The notes beneath the pieces were generated by a model. The model searched no databases and was not told the DNA's origin. It saw nothing but the letters and a program-made list of their open reading frames with translations. DNA of 64,000 bases from Metabacillus sp. KUDC1714 (lineage in GTDB: Bacteria; Bacillota; Bacilli; Bacillales; Bacillaceae). Below, in pieces: positions 28,730 through 38,041 of the stretch. The translations under genes were made by a program, and so were the position numbers. How positions within the stretch are numbered: position 1 is the stretch's first letter; each line of letters begins with the position of its first letter. The DNA is taken from NCBI RefSeq assembly GCF_014217835.1, contig NZ_CP055263.1:4591501-4655500 (forward strand). The letters run 5' to 3'.

Positions 28730-30190
28730 TTAACGGTCTTGTTTTAAATGATTAAAGGATTCAGCAAACCTTACGATCCCTTTACGAATCAAATCTAATT
28801 GTCCCCGTCCATATGTAAATCGTATAAAGCCTTTATTAGAACCTAAGATGCTTCCAGGGACAAATGCAACTCCATTTTTGATCGATTCTTCAAGTAATTT
28901 ATGCTCATTTATCGTTGGATTTACCTTACACCATAAGTGGATGCCTCCTTCTGGTGTTAGGAAATCCACCTGTTCCCCCATAATCTCCTTGAGACTTAAA
29001 ACAAGCTCGTCTCTACGAAGTTTAAGTTGCTTTCGGATCATATTTATATGGGAATTGAAATATTCTGAACCCAAAAATTCATTTGCAATCCACTGCGGAA
29101 ATACACTATGTCCAAAGTCTACTTGCTGTTTTGCATCCGCAAGACGTTGGATCACTTGTGGAGGGCCAATAATCCAGCCAATTCTTAATCCGGAAGCAAC
29201 AATTTTTGATAATGAACTTATATATAGAACATTTCCATTTTCATCAAGCGATTTAAGAGTCGGATTGACTTCGTTATTGTAGGAAGTCAAACTGTAAGGA
29301 TCATCTTCAATGATAGGAATACCGTATTCAGTAGATATCTCCAAAAATTTCTTGCGTCTTGAAAGGCTGAGAATAGTTCCTGTTGGATTTTGATAATCTG
29401 GATTCAAAAAGACCATCCGAATGCGATGCTTTTTATGCAATAAGAGCAAATCTTCAGGATTAGCACCGTTTTTATCAACTGGTAAAAGAAAAGTTCTTAA
29501 TCCAGCAGATTGAAATAAAGGTAAAGAATACGTATATGATGGATCTTCGATTGCAACGGCATCCCCTGGTTTAAGCAAGCACTCTACAATTAAGTGAAGC
29601 GCTTGTTGTGCACCAGAAGTAATAAGAATGGAAGAAGTATCCGTTTTTATGTGTTTATTTTCTTTAACATGAGATACTAATGTTTTTCTAAGCTCATCAT
29701 TTCCTTGTGGATGATCATAACCGAGGCTCCCTATGAAAGATTGAGTTGCCAAGATATTTTTAAAATGATTATCGGGCATTAACTCAGGTGATAATTCTCC
29801 ACTTGCTAAATTCACTAAATCATTTTTTTGAATTTCTGATCGGATTCTCTGTACTAGTGGAAGGTTTGGTAAAAACGAGCCATCTTCCACATAGCGACCC
29901 CAGTTTGGGATACGTTTATGGGAAATCCCCCAAATATCAGTACTTACCCTCGTCCCGCTGCCTTTTTTTCTCTCTACTATGCCAAGAGACTGTAATTCCT
30001 CATATGCAGACACAATAGTGCTACGATTTACATTCAACTCTTTTGCTAATGTTCGTTCAGAAGGTAGAACACTATCAGCAGGAAATTGACCAGAGGAAAT
30101 CCCATGTTCGATATATTCAGCTATTTGTTTGTAAATAGGTTTTTTATCTGTTCTGTCAGGTTTCCAATCCATTTTTTCCACCCTTGTCAT
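28730..30190 (-). CDS. MocR/GntR-family regulator with aminotransferase domain
   Basis: 486 aa. An N-terminal GntR winged helix (IYKQIAEYIEHGISSGQFPA ... LPSERTLAKELNVNRSTIVS, about 19-64) is joined to a fold-type I aminotransferase-like domain with the PLP Lys in SSLSKIVASGLRIGW (about residue 334). Such proteins usually act as PLP-responsive regulators. It resembles YisV/NorG-type members. Its target is unknown, and no obvious substrate operon adjoins it. Confidence 0.88.
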   Translation of the reverse strand: MTRVEKMDWKPDRTDKKPIYKQIAEYIEHGISSGQFPADSVLPSERTLAKELNVNRSTIVSAYEELQSLGIVERKKGSGTRVSTDIWGISHKRIPNWGRYVEDGSFLPNLPLVQRIRSEIQKNDLVNLASGELSPELMPDNHFKNILATQSFIGSLGYDHPQGNDELRKTLVSHVKENKHIKTDTSSILITSGAQQALHLIVECLLKPGDAVAIEDPSYTYSLPLFQSAGLRTFLLPVDKNGANPEDLLLLHKKHRIRMVFLNPDYQNPTGTILSLSRRKKFLEISTEYGIPIIEDDPYSLTSYNNEVNPTLKSLDENGNVLYISSLSKIVASGLRIGWIIGPPQVIQRLADAKQQVDFGHSVFPQWIANEFLGSEYFNSHINMIRKQLKLRRDELVLSLKEIMGEQVDFLTPEGGIHLWCKVNPTINEHKLLEESIKNGVAFVPGSILGSNKGFIRFTYGRGQLDLIRKGIVRFAESFNHLKQDR

Positions 30191-30250
30191 TTTTATCTAT
30201 AGTAGTTTAATTGCAAACCTTTAAAAGATAACAAAATAGAAATAAATATA

Positions 30251-30292
30251 TAAAACCTTACACCTTGTTTTTTCATAAAGTGTAAGGTTTTA
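30251..30292. terminator. Terminator between two minus-strand genes
   Basis: A perfect 13-bp stem TAAAACCTTACAC / GTGTAAGGTTTTA, functional in either direction by T content. It probably ends the small membrane protein gene. Confidence 0.75.
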
Positions 30293-30306
30293 TTTTATCT
30301 CATAAT

Positions 30307-30498
30307 TTATCTAAGAGTAATATAAACACCAACAGCTATTATAGATAAAAAGATTACAATAGCATAGATAGAAGTCAATCTTGTTACATTTCCTTTTGCT
30401 TTTTTATTATAATCTTTATCATTGTCTTTTGCTGCAAGTATGGTACCTATTAATGCCGCTATAGCCAGAATAACAATTAATATAATAGCAATTGTCAT
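30307..30498 (-). CDS. Two-TM small membrane protein
   Basis: 63 aa: hydrophobic segment at residues 3-23, a charged loop (AAKDNDKDYNKKAKGN) and a second segment at about 43-61. Start ATG follows AAAGGGGAT. Family not recognised; length and topology resemble many uncharacterised Bacillus small membrane proteins. It has its own terminator. Confidence 0.65.
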   Translation of the reverse strand: MTIAIILIVILAIAALIGTILAAKDNDKDYNKKAKGNVTRLTSIYAIVIFLSIIAVGVYITLR

Positions 30499-30670
30499 AA
30501 TTATATCCCCTTTATATAAAGATAATACTTCGTAAATTAAACATGACTATAGGTTAGTATATAGCTTAACTTAAGTTGATTAACCATCCAATTGAAGATT
30601 ATTTAAACCATCCACTTCGGTAGTTTTTATATACTCGCTTTAGCAAAAAAATGTCAGGCTAAACAAAAAA

Positions 30671-30705
30671 CCTTCGAAGATCAAGAAACACCTAATCTTC
30701 GAAGG
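30671..30705 (-). terminator. prs terminator
   Basis: An 11-bp perfect stem, CCTTCGAAGAT / ATCTTCGAAGG, followed on the minus strand by six T, about 90 nt after the prs stop. Confidence 0.85.
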
Positions 30706-30795
30706 CTTTTACTTCATATTAAAAAAATAATGATTAGCAAAGCAATTATTTTTATTTGATGGTGACAGGTATATAAAACCTATCAGAAATAAAAA

Positions 30796-31749
30796 TTACT
30801 GAACTAGTTCATCCACAGATTGTTTTTCATGGATACGTTTAATCGCTTCACTAATTAAGGGAGCAACTGAAAGCTCAACTAACTTATCAATACGCTTCTC
30901 TTCAGGAAGTGTTATTGAGTCTGTTACAACTAGTTCTTTAATTTTAGAGTTCTGAATCCGCTCAATTGCTGGTCCTGATAAAACTGGATGTGTACAGCAC
31001 GCATAAACTTCTTTTGCACCATTTTCTACAAGAGCGTTTGCTGCTAATGTAATTGTTCCTGCTGTGTCAATGATATCATCAATTAGAATCGCTGTTTTTC
31101 CTTCTATATTCCCTACGATATTCATGACTTCAACAACATTTGGTCTTGGACGTCTTTTGTCAATAATTGCAATAGGTGCTTTTAGCCTATCTGCTAATTT
31201 ACGAGCACGAGTTACGCCGCCGTGATCTGGTGAAACGATGACAATATCATCTAATTGCTTATTTAGGAAATACTCTCCCAAAATAGGAACACCCATAAGA
31301 TGGTCAATTGGTATATCAAAGAATCCTTGAATTTGTGGTGCATGCAGGTCAAGTGCAATAACACGAGTTGACCCAGCAGTTTCAAGTAGATTTGCGATAA
31401 GTTTTGCTGTGATTGGCTCTCTTGCTCTTGCTTTACGATCTTGTCTAGCATAGCCATAGTATGGAATAACCAGGTTGATTGTTTTTGCTGAAGCACGCTT
31501 TAAAGCATCTACCATTATTAAAAGCTCCATTAAATGTTCATTTACTGGGGAGCTAATTGATTGAATAATATAAACCTCACAACCACGAATACTTTCTTCA
31601 ATATTAATTTGAATTTCTCCATCACTGAAGCGAGTAACAGAACACTTCCCTAAATCAACTCCAAGAATTTCGCCGATTTTTTTTGATAAAGCTGGGTCTG
31701 AGTTTAAGGAGAATATTTTTAAATTCGAATCTTCATAGTGCTTAGACAT
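30796..31749 (-). CDS. prs: Ribose-phosphate pyrophosphokinase
   Basis: 317 aa, full length. It makes PRPP from ribose 5-phosphate and ATP for purine, pyrimidine, His and Trp synthesis. Seen here: [15 protein letters not shown], the ATP-site loop [20 protein letters not shown] (about 95-114), [14 protein letters not shown], and the PRPP-binding loop [14 protein letters not shown] (about 217-230). In most Bacilli prs follows glmU; here it stands alone, so it could be a second copy. Ribosome binding site GGAGG is somewhat far (about 13 nt) from the ATG. Confidence 0.95.
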   Translation of the reverse strand: MSKHYEDSNLKIFSLNSDPALSKKIGEILGVDLGKCSVTRFSDGEIQINIEESIRGCEVYIIQSISSPVNEHLMELLIMVDALKRASAKTINLVIPYYGYARQDRKARAREPITAKLIANLLETAGSTRVIALDLHAPQIQGFFDIPIDHLMGVPILGEYFLNKQLDDIVIVSPDHGGVTRARKLADRLKAPIAIIDKRRPRPNVVEVMNIVGNIEGKTAILIDDIIDTAGTITLAANALVENGAKEVYACCTHPVLSGPAIERIQNSKIKELVVTDSITLPEEKRIDKLVELSVAPLISEAIKRIHEKQSVDELVQ

Positions 31750-32051
31750 AATAAGGTGAAAACCTCCATAAGGTATTTTATATTTTAGCGATTTGCCTAA
31801 TACTATTTTACACTATTAGCAAAACGTTCAATAGCTAGATCTAAAAAAATATTACTATAAATATTATAAAAAGGAATTTTTTTATCTATATCAGATCTCC
31901 ATATCCAAAATCTGAGGGTTATATATAAATGTTTTATGACTGCGGTCTAAATCTATGTATTACCCAATATTTTATAAAGAGATGAAAAATGTCTTACCAA
32001 CCTCATCCTCTTTTTTAAATATAAATATTAATGGAATGGAGTGATCTAAAG
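31750..32051. other. Divergent intergenic region upstream of prs
   Basis: A+T-rich and without an ORF. It should hold the prs promoter and that of the 32052 gene, but no consensus pair stood out. Confidence 0.4.
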
Positions 32052-32267
32052 GTGTATGTAATTCATTTTATTGAAAATAATTCAGTACAATTAGTTCAGT
32101 TAGTCAACAATATTCCTTCTGTGGATGAAAATATAAAAATTAAAGGTCGCAAAGGGAAAGTTTTAAGTGTTAAGACAATTGAAGAAAACAAAGTTCTTGT
32201 TAACGTCTTGTTTGAAAAGGTGAATAAAAACCAACCAAATATAAAAGATACGAAGAAAAAGCGATAA
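32052..32267 (+). CDS. Small basic protein of unknown function
   Basis: 71 aa from GTG 32052, 8 nt after GGAGTG; an in-frame ATG at 32031 is not preceded by a ribosome binding site. The middle GRKGKVLSVKTIEENKVLVN looks like a small beta-barrel, and the tail is Lys-rich (KDTKKKR). No family recognised. A hairpin ends the transcript downstream. Confidence 0.55.
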   Translation: MYVIHFIENNSVQLVQLVNNIPSVDENIKIKGRKGKVLSVKTIEENKVLVNVLFEKVNKNQPNIKDTKKKR

Positions 32268-32390
32268 CTAATCCTATTATGTTACGATCCTTAAAAATAC
32301 TCCCTTTCCATCATTAAATTATAAACCACTCCCAATCTGGGAAATTCTTTAGATAATTGATAGCGAAAATTTTCAAGCTTTTAAGGAAAT

Positions 32391-32430
32391 AAGAGATGAC
32401 CGAAGTAGCGGGTGAAAGTCATCTCTTATT
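32391..32430. terminator. Bidirectional hairpin terminator
   Basis: AAGAGATGAC pairs with GTCATCTCTT between convergent genes. Confidence 0.65.
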
Positions 32431-32483
32431 TTGTCATTTGAGAAAATGAGTTGCATTGATAAAACTTTAATTGTTACACTTTT

Positions 32484-33641
32484 TTACCAGGATTCAAACT
32501 TGGTTAATGCTTGCTTTCCGAGTAAATAGCCGCCTATTGCGTATGCCTCTCCTCGCTCCTGAATGGCTTCAAGAGTCTTTTGGTGTTCATATATTTGTAA
32601 GTCATATGTGGTGTATGCAATCTCTTCACTAAACGCTTTATTCAAATAAATGGCTGCCTCTTGTAACGCATGATTTCCCCGATCCATGACCTCATAAAAA
32701 GACACAAATCCATGCATAACACCATTATAGCGGATAGATTTAACTGGTACACCGTATTCTGATAACCTTTTACCGTAGGCTTCTCCTTCATCACGTAATG
32801 GATCAAACTCTGCTGTAATAATAAGTGAGGGAGGAAGGTTAGAAAGATTGTCTGCTTGTAAAGGGGATGTATATGGGTTAGACCACATTTCCTTGTTTGG
32901 CGTATAATACTTTCTTGCTTTTAACATAACGTTTCTTGAGATTAAATAATAACCACTGTCGTACATTTCTCTAGAATTAAACGCAACATCTTTGAATGTC
33001 GTAAGTGGATAAAACAGTGCTTGAGCAGTTATGGCAGGCCCTTTACGATCACGTGCCATCATGGCAACTACAGTGGCTATATTACCTCCTGCACTGTCCC
33101 CTACAATAGCAACCTTGTTTGGATTGCCATTATACGTCTTGGCATTTTCTACAGCCCAAAGTAAGGCTTCATAACTATCCTCTGTGGCTGTCGGAAATGG
33201 ATGTTCTGGTGCCAGACGATAACCAACAGAAATGACAACACTACCTGTTTTATTGGCAAGAGCTCGAACAATATTATCATGGGTATTGATATCCCCATAC
33301 CCTTCTAAAAATGCACCACCGTGGTAATAGATGATAATTGGATGTGGTCCAGAAATCTTTGGTTCATATATACGAATTGGTATTTCTGCTCCATCTGACA
33401 TGGGGATGTACTTTGTCTCTCGGTTATAACTTGAGGTTCCTGATGCCGTTAAAAATTTTGGTGGCTTCATACCAGATGTAACAAGATTTTTATCCACTGC
33501 ATGTAACAACACAGCTGTTTTTGCTGGTACTTTTCCAGCTTCTGTATGACTCCATTGTTCAACAACAACAATTATCATCATACAACATAATATCACCACT
33601 GCAATAAACGTGAGGATGAAGCTTTTTATTCGTTTTTTCAT
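32484..33641 (-). CDS. Alpha/beta hydrolase (HSL-type esterase), membrane-anchored
   Basis: 385 aa. An N-terminal hydrophobic segment (about 8-27) looks like a signal anchor. The hormone-sensitive-lipase type core follows: oxyanion motif YYHGGAFLEGYG (about 125), YRLAPEHPFP, nucleophile GDSAGGN (about 182), acid Asp in FDPLRDEG and His in VMHGFVSF (about 305). It hydrolyses small esters; the natural substrate is unknown. An extra C-terminal region of about 50 residues follows the hydrolase fold. Confidence 0.88.
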   Translation of the reverse strand: MKKRIKSFILTFIAVVILCCMMIIVVVEQWSHTEAGKVPAKTAVLLHAVDKNLVTSGMKPPKFLTASGTSSYNRETKYIPMSDGAEIPIRIYEPKISGPHPIIIYYHGGAFLEGYGDINTHDNIVRALANKTGSVVISVGYRLAPEHPFPTATEDSYEALLWAVENAKTYNGNPNKVAIVGDSAGGNIATVVAMMARDRKGPAITAQALFYPLTTFKDVAFNSREMYDSGYYLISRNVMLKARKYYTPNKEMWSNPYTSPLQADNLSNLPPSLIITAEFDPLRDEGEAYGKRLSEYGVPVKSIRYNGVMHGFVSFYEVMDRGNHALQEAAIYLNKAFSEEIAYTTYDLQIYEHQKTLEAIQERGEAYAIGGYLLGKQALTKFESW

Positions 33642-33963
33642 GTCTTTAGCTGTTAAAAGCCTTACCCTCCTTTATATAATTAAGTTTTTAATAGTTTGGA
33701 TGGATAATGAATAGAATGAATGACTAGCACTTTCATGTCTAATTTAGACTCTATTCCTTTAACCAGTTTGAAAAAGGGAGATTCGTATCGTGTTCTCTTC
33801 CTTAAAAACCTTACACATGCGTCTGTTCATATTATACTAGAATCCTCAATTTCGGTGGCCTCTTTTAGACTATCACCATATATTACCTTGATTGGTTATC
33901 TCCTTTATCTCTTATTAGTTAAGACGATGATGAAACTATATATTTATATTTTCAAAATGATAA
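33642..33963. other. Gene-poor stretch
   Basis: An 83-codon plus-strand ORF (33720-33971) lacks a ribosome binding site and runs into a terminator, so it is not called. Promoter sequences for the esterase gene are expected here. Confidence 0.4.
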
Positions 33964-34002
33964 AAGCCTGACTTGATGTTTAATCACATGCAAGTCAGGC
34001 TT
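33964..34002 (-). terminator. Terminator of the MoxR operon
   Basis: AAGCCTGACTTG pairs perfectly with CAAGTCAGGCTT (15-nt loop), with TTTATCATTTT following on the minus strand. Confidence 0.8.
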
Positions 34003-34031
34003 CACTCCCTTTAGGACTATTAATATAAAAT

Positions 34032-35354
34032 TTAATCTTTCTTTATTGATTTCAAAAGTAATGAAACCTCCTCAAGTTCGTGCAAACTTAAGTCCTGTTT
34101 CCCATATCTTGCTTTACCATAGGATTTTAGTAAGATTTTTAGCTCATTTTGATTTTTATTTTTATTTACTTCACTTATAATCTCGTATGGTGTATGGGAC
34201 ACTTTTAAGATAAATCCTTGCTTAACTTTATTTTCAACCAATAGCCGATAAACATAGCGGACTTTTTCGCGGTCGGATAAATCTTCCCACTTTGGTTTAC
34301 GATTGAATAAGTGAAAAATCAATTCCTTTGTTTGATTTTTCTTATCATGACCCCATTTTTTTATATTAATAAGACTTTCCTTTTCGTCAAAATATTGGAT
34401 TCCTTCCTCTTGTTCGCGGTGACCTAAATGAAAGATTTGGTTTAAGAAATTTAAAACCCATTTCAAACCCTTTTTAAGAAAATAACCTAATTTCTTCCCA
34501 GCAAAAATGATGAGAGCGACACTAACAATGAGTGCTAATGAATAAAATGTAAACTGCATAATTTTATCCAAAATGACAGCAATTGTGGAAGGCTCTCCTC
34601 CCTCTAAAACCGGAGTGGCTGATTCAGCAGGTGGAGGTGCACTTTCAATAGGCCCATTTTTTTCAAAGATGGATAGGATTGAGAGAATCGTAGATATAAT
34701 TGCTACAGTAGCTTTATAAAGGAATAATTGGATAAGCTTAAAGTTGGTTATGACAGCAATTATACTAATGAAAATTAAAATATAGGCTTGGTTTTTACGT
34801 TTAATTGAGCCATTCACAAACGGTTTTTTTTGTTTTGATAAGGTTGAAGATGTTAATGAATTACTATTAGAAGTGAATAAAGTGATTACGACCAGTAGAA
34901 GGCCAGTCCATGTGATGATTTTAAGATATGGAGATAAGTGATCTATAAATCGATACACAAAGTAAGCTAAAAAGTATATAGGAAACCCAAACATCCATAG
35001 TTTAGGAAAAGAAAATAATTTATCTATTTCCCGTTCTGCATATAGGATACTACGGTAAAAAATGATGCAATTACAAATAAAAACAACTAAATAAGATAAC
35101 AGATTTTCATAAAAGAGAATAGCAGAACATGCACTTATGAGAATAGTAAATACAAGATAGATCATTCGTTTTTTATCTTGGACAAATACCCTAAATAAGT
35201 AACCGAAAATAAATAGAATCGGCAAATGTGCAATCCAAAGTAGAGGTCTGGGAACAAAATATATGCCAAGTAATAGAACTAGTGGGAAGATAAGAATGAG
35301 TTCACTCATTCCTAATATCCATTTCTCTAAAATTGCTCGGGCTTTATTAGGCAT
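34032..35354 (-). CDS. DUF4129-type membrane protein
   Basis: 440 aa from ATG 35354, which has GGAGGGTG at good spacing; an upstream extension would lie inside the DUF58 gene. It has about seven N-terminal hydrophobic helices, a Pro/Ala/Glu linker (SAPPPAESATP), another helix near 270-290 and a C-terminal cytoplasmic region with VRYVYRLLVENK and SHTPYEI, as in DUF4129. In related operons this place is taken by a transglutaminase-like protein; no Cys-His-Asp triad is seen. It overlaps the DUF58 gene by 8 nt. Confidence 0.75.
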   Translation of the reverse strand: MPNKARAILEKWILGMSELILIFPLVLLLGIYFVPRPLLWIAHLPILFIFGYLFRVFVQDKKRMIYLVFTILISACSAILFYENLLSYLVVFICNCIIFYRSILYAEREIDKLFSFPKLWMFGFPIYFLAYFVYRFIDHLSPYLKIITWTGLLLVVITLFTSNSNSLTSSTLSKQKKPFVNGSIKRKNQAYILIFISIIAVITNFKLIQLFLYKATVAIISTILSILSIFEKNGPIESAPPPAESATPVLEGGEPSTIAVILDKIMQFTFYSLALIVSVALIIFAGKKLGYFLKKGLKWVLNFLNQIFHLGHREQEEGIQYFDEKESLINIKKWGHDKKNQTKELIFHLFNRKPKWEDLSDREKVRYVYRLLVENKVKQGFILKVSHTPYEIISEVNKNKNQNELKILLKSYGKARYGKQDLSLHELEEVSLLLKSIKKD

Positions 35355-36489
35355 AATATTCACCCTCCCCCTGCCTGTCTTTATTATCATTAGGCTGGTC
35401 AGTCAGCATTAATATTTCAATTTTGTTACCTTGAGTTTCAAGCATTCGGATATTATCTTGTATATTTGCTGTTAATAGTGAAGTAATTATTAGAATATCT
35501 GCATTTTTACGGTTTATCATATCTTCCATTAAAAATCGATTAAAGCTCATACTTCTATCCATGCTTAGTTTGGCCATTGTATCGTATAACTGTGTTAGCT
35601 GATATTTCCCATTCTTCGGCTCAATGCGTACAGATTCCTTTACATTATTTTCTAATGCTTGCCCAAATGGTTCAACAAAATAGGAGTTACATCCAAATCC
35701 TGTGTTTATTCCTTTCGATATTGAATGTTGTGCGATGGAAGCAGCATAAGATATACCCTTTTCAATTAATGTTGTGTTTTGAATAGGCATCCAAATATCC
35801 TCTGTTTCATCAAAATTTAGATAAATCATTAGGTGGTGGTCAGCCGTGTAATCCCTTTTACTAACCTGTAAGCTTCCTGTCCGAGCTGTTGCTTTCCAAT
35901 TTACCGAATTCATTGAGTCACCATATGAATATTCTCGTACGCCAGCAATAACAAAGGGATCGTCAATAATCCACCTTCTCACCATAATATCGCCAAGCCA
36001 ACTATGAGAAGGTAAAGGTATGTCTTCGATTGGAATGATTTCAGGATACACCGTTACGGTTGCTTTAGCGTTAAAGTTATCAAAGCTCTCACTGAAACCA
36101 AGTACATCTCCAAGTGTCAAAGATATTGTCTTAAGTTCATAATATCCCCGTTTCATACAGCATACTTTATGTCTTCTTGTTATTTTTTGATAGGGCAACA
36201 GGCTAAATAATGTTCTATGAAATTCTTCCCTTAGTTCCTCAGTTGATTGATCTTGTTTTCCTAAAAATTTTAAATTTTGATCAATTTTTGATTCTAATCG
36301 TAACCATGGTATTGGAAGAAGTTTATTATTTGAGATTTCATCGATCATTTCTATCTCTTCCCCAGCGAATACTGTATCCTTATTAAAAAAACGTTTGTAT
36401 TGCAAACGAACTAAGCCCCATTTATTAAAAATAAAGCTTTGAATCACACTTATAAGGCATGTAATAAAAATAAACCAGGCAATACTCAT
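35347..36489 (-). CDS. DUF58 domain protein
   Basis: 380 aa. Two short N-terminal hydrophobic stretches (about 1-20) are followed by a beta-rich region and the DUF58 core with REYSYGDSMNSVNWKATART at about residues 187-206 and a von Willebrand A-like fold after it (LMIYLNFDETEDIW). DUF58 proteins act with MoxR ATPases, probably in assembly or quality control of envelope proteins. The ATG overlaps the end of the MoxR gene by four bases. Confidence 0.88.
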   Translation of the reverse strand: MSIAWFIFITCLISVIQSFIFNKWGLVRLQYKRFFNKDTVFAGEEIEMIDEISNNKLLPIPWLRLESKIDQNLKFLGKQDQSTEELREEFHRTLFSLLPYQKITRRHKVCCMKRGYYELKTISLTLGDVLGFSESFDNFNAKATVTVYPEIIPIEDIPLPSHSWLGDIMVRRWIIDDPFVIAGVREYSYGDSMNSVNWKATARTGSLQVSKRDYTADHHLMIYLNFDETEDIWMPIQNTTLIEKGISYAASIAQHSISKGINTGFGCNSYFVEPFGQALENNVKESVRIEPKNGKYQLTQLYDTMAKLSMDRSMSFNRFLMEDMINRKNADILIITSLLTANIQDNIRMLETQGNKIEILMLTDQPNDNKDRQGEGEYYA

Positions 36490-37460
36490 CTATGAATGAT
36501 CCCTTTCATAAGTTCTTCCTCTGCAGGAACTGGTACCGCTTCCAATATTTCATCTAATATTATATCAACTTGATCAATCTTTGATCTCAGCATAGAATTT
36601 AATAGAATTCTGTGACCTAAAACCGGTTTAACCATTGCCTTTACATCATCAGGACTCACATAATCACGGTCTTTAAGAATTGCATAAACTTGGACAGCTT
36701 TTAACAATGCTTGGCTCCCACGAGGACTAATTCCTAATTCAATCGCTTGATGGTTTCTAGTTTTTTCTACTATATTCATGATGTATTGGAGAATATCTTC
36801 ATTTACATAAATTTTAGAATATAGGTCTTGAGCAGCAACAATATCCTCCCTATTTATGACAGGATTCATCTTTTCAAGCGGATTATTTTCTTTAAAACGC
36901 TTTAAAATATTTATTCCTTCTTGCTTGGATGGATAGCCTAACTTTACCTTTATTAAAAAGCGATCGAGTTGTGCTTCGGGTAATGGGAAGGTTCCTTGGT
37001 TTTCGACAGGATTTTGCGTAGCAATCACCATAAATGGACGATCTAATACATGTGTTTCACCGTCAATTGTTGCCTGTCTTTCCTCCATACACTCCAATAA
37101 ACTAGATTGTGTTCTTGGGGTTGCCCGATTTATTTCGTCTGCTAGGACAATATTCGAAAAAATCGGTCCTGATCGAAATTCAAATTCCCCCTTTTTTTGA
37201 TTGTAAAAATTAATACCTGTCACATCGGTAGGTAATAAATCCGGTGTGAATTGTATCCGTTTAAATGAGCAATCCAAGGATTTAGCCATCGTTTTTGCTA
37301 ATAAAGTCTTTCCTGTTCCTGGGACATCCTCCAATAGTACATGTCCAGATGAGATTAAGGCAACAAGCAGCTGGTCGATCTGCTCCTCTTTCCCGATTAC
37401 AACTTTTTGGATGTTCTCTTTTACTTTGGATGCTATTCCTTGTATATAATTTAGGTTCAT
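36486..37460 (-). CDS. MoxR-family AAA+ ATPase
   Basis: 324 aa. Walker A EDVPGTGKTLLAK (about 39-51), Walker B IVLADEINRATPRTQSSLLE (about 106-125), sensor 1 ATQNPVENQGTFPLPEAQLD and the C-terminal lid with SPRGSQALLKA. MoxR ATPases act as chaperones for von Willebrand-type partner proteins such as the DUF58 protein encoded next. It is first in a three-gene operon and starts after GAGGAG. The set resembles yeaC-yeaD-yebA of Bacillus. Confidence 0.92.
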   Translation of the reverse strand: MNLNYIQGIASKVKENIQKVVIGKEEQIDQLLVALISSGHVLLEDVPGTGKTLLAKTMAKSLDCSFKRIQFTPDLLPTDVTGINFYNQKKGEFEFRSGPIFSNIVLADEINRATPRTQSSLLECMEERQATIDGETHVLDRPFMVIATQNPVENQGTFPLPEAQLDRFLIKVKLGYPSKQEGINILKRFKENNPLEKMNPVINREDIVAAQDLYSKIYVNEDILQYIMNIVEKTRNHQAIELGISPRGSQALLKAVQVYAILKDRDYVSPDDVKAMVKPVLGHRILLNSMLRSKIDQVDIILDEILEAVPVPAEEELMKGIIHR

Positions 37461-37776
37461 TTCACTTCTCCTCTTTTCTTTTTATAATGTGATCCTCACT
37501 GATGTGATCATAATAAGCACATCTGTATTGAATTTGACGTAATCTTCTGATTTCCTTTCAGTAATGGGATATTCTTTCGAAAAATTGTAAATAAGATCTG
37601 TTTTGAAGAGGAAACGAGTGGGAATAAATACTGAAGAACAGATAATATGAAAGCTGATCTGTTACTCTGTTGATTTATTAATGCAAACCTTACATTCAAT
37701 TTATAAAAAAACGATAAATATTTTCATGAAAATAACCAATCCTATTTATGATCAATAAGAAAAGGAGAATGATGAA
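37461..37776. other. Divergent promoter region
   Basis: No supported gene. It lies between the MoxR operon and the small ORF at 37777 and is A+T-rich; no consensus promoter pair was clear. Confidence 0.35.
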
Positions 37777-37923
37777 ATGGGCAACCAAAGTGATGGCCGA
37801 CAAATTCGTTCAAGAGCTGAAAAAAGAGCAATTGAAAACGGACAAGATGTTGAAGTGAAGGAATTTTCCAGAGGAAACGGAAGTCAAAACAACAGAATTC
37901 CGAATAAAAATAAAAATTCTTAA
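37777..37923 (+). CDS. Small hydrophilic protein, 48 aa
   Basis: The ORF begins MGNQSDGRQIRSRAEKRAIE and ends NNRIPNKNKNS. It has AAAGGAG 9 nt before ATG and a strong terminator after the stop, so it is a complete transcription unit. It is very rich in Asn, Gln, Gly, Lys and Arg with no hydrophobic core, as seen in small acid-soluble or other spore-associated proteins. That role is only a guess. Confidence 0.65.
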   Translation: MGNQSDGRQIRSRAEKRAIENGQDVEVKEFSRGNGSQNNRIPNKNKNS

Positions 37924-37942
37924 AGCTATTGTATCCTATGGC

Positions 37943-37985
37943 AAAAGACTGAACCCTGTATTTATTCAGAGTTCAGTCTTTTTAT
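37943..37985. terminator. Bidirectional terminator
   Basis: AAAAGACTGAAC pairs with GTTCAGTCTTTT, ending the 48-aa ORF on the plus strand and perhaps the PL1 gene on the minus strand. Confidence 0.85.
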
Positions 37986-38041
37986 GCATATTTCAGTCTT
38001 TCTTCTAGTTACCCAGTTAAAATATTTGGCACCAACTCAAC

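Noticed and set aside
33720..33971. 83-codon plus-strand ORF
   Set aside because: No ribosome binding site, and its end lies within a terminator stem.
37508..37699. 63-codon minus-strand ORF upstream of the MoxR gene
   Set aside because: Low-complexity product without start signals, sitting in a promoter region.
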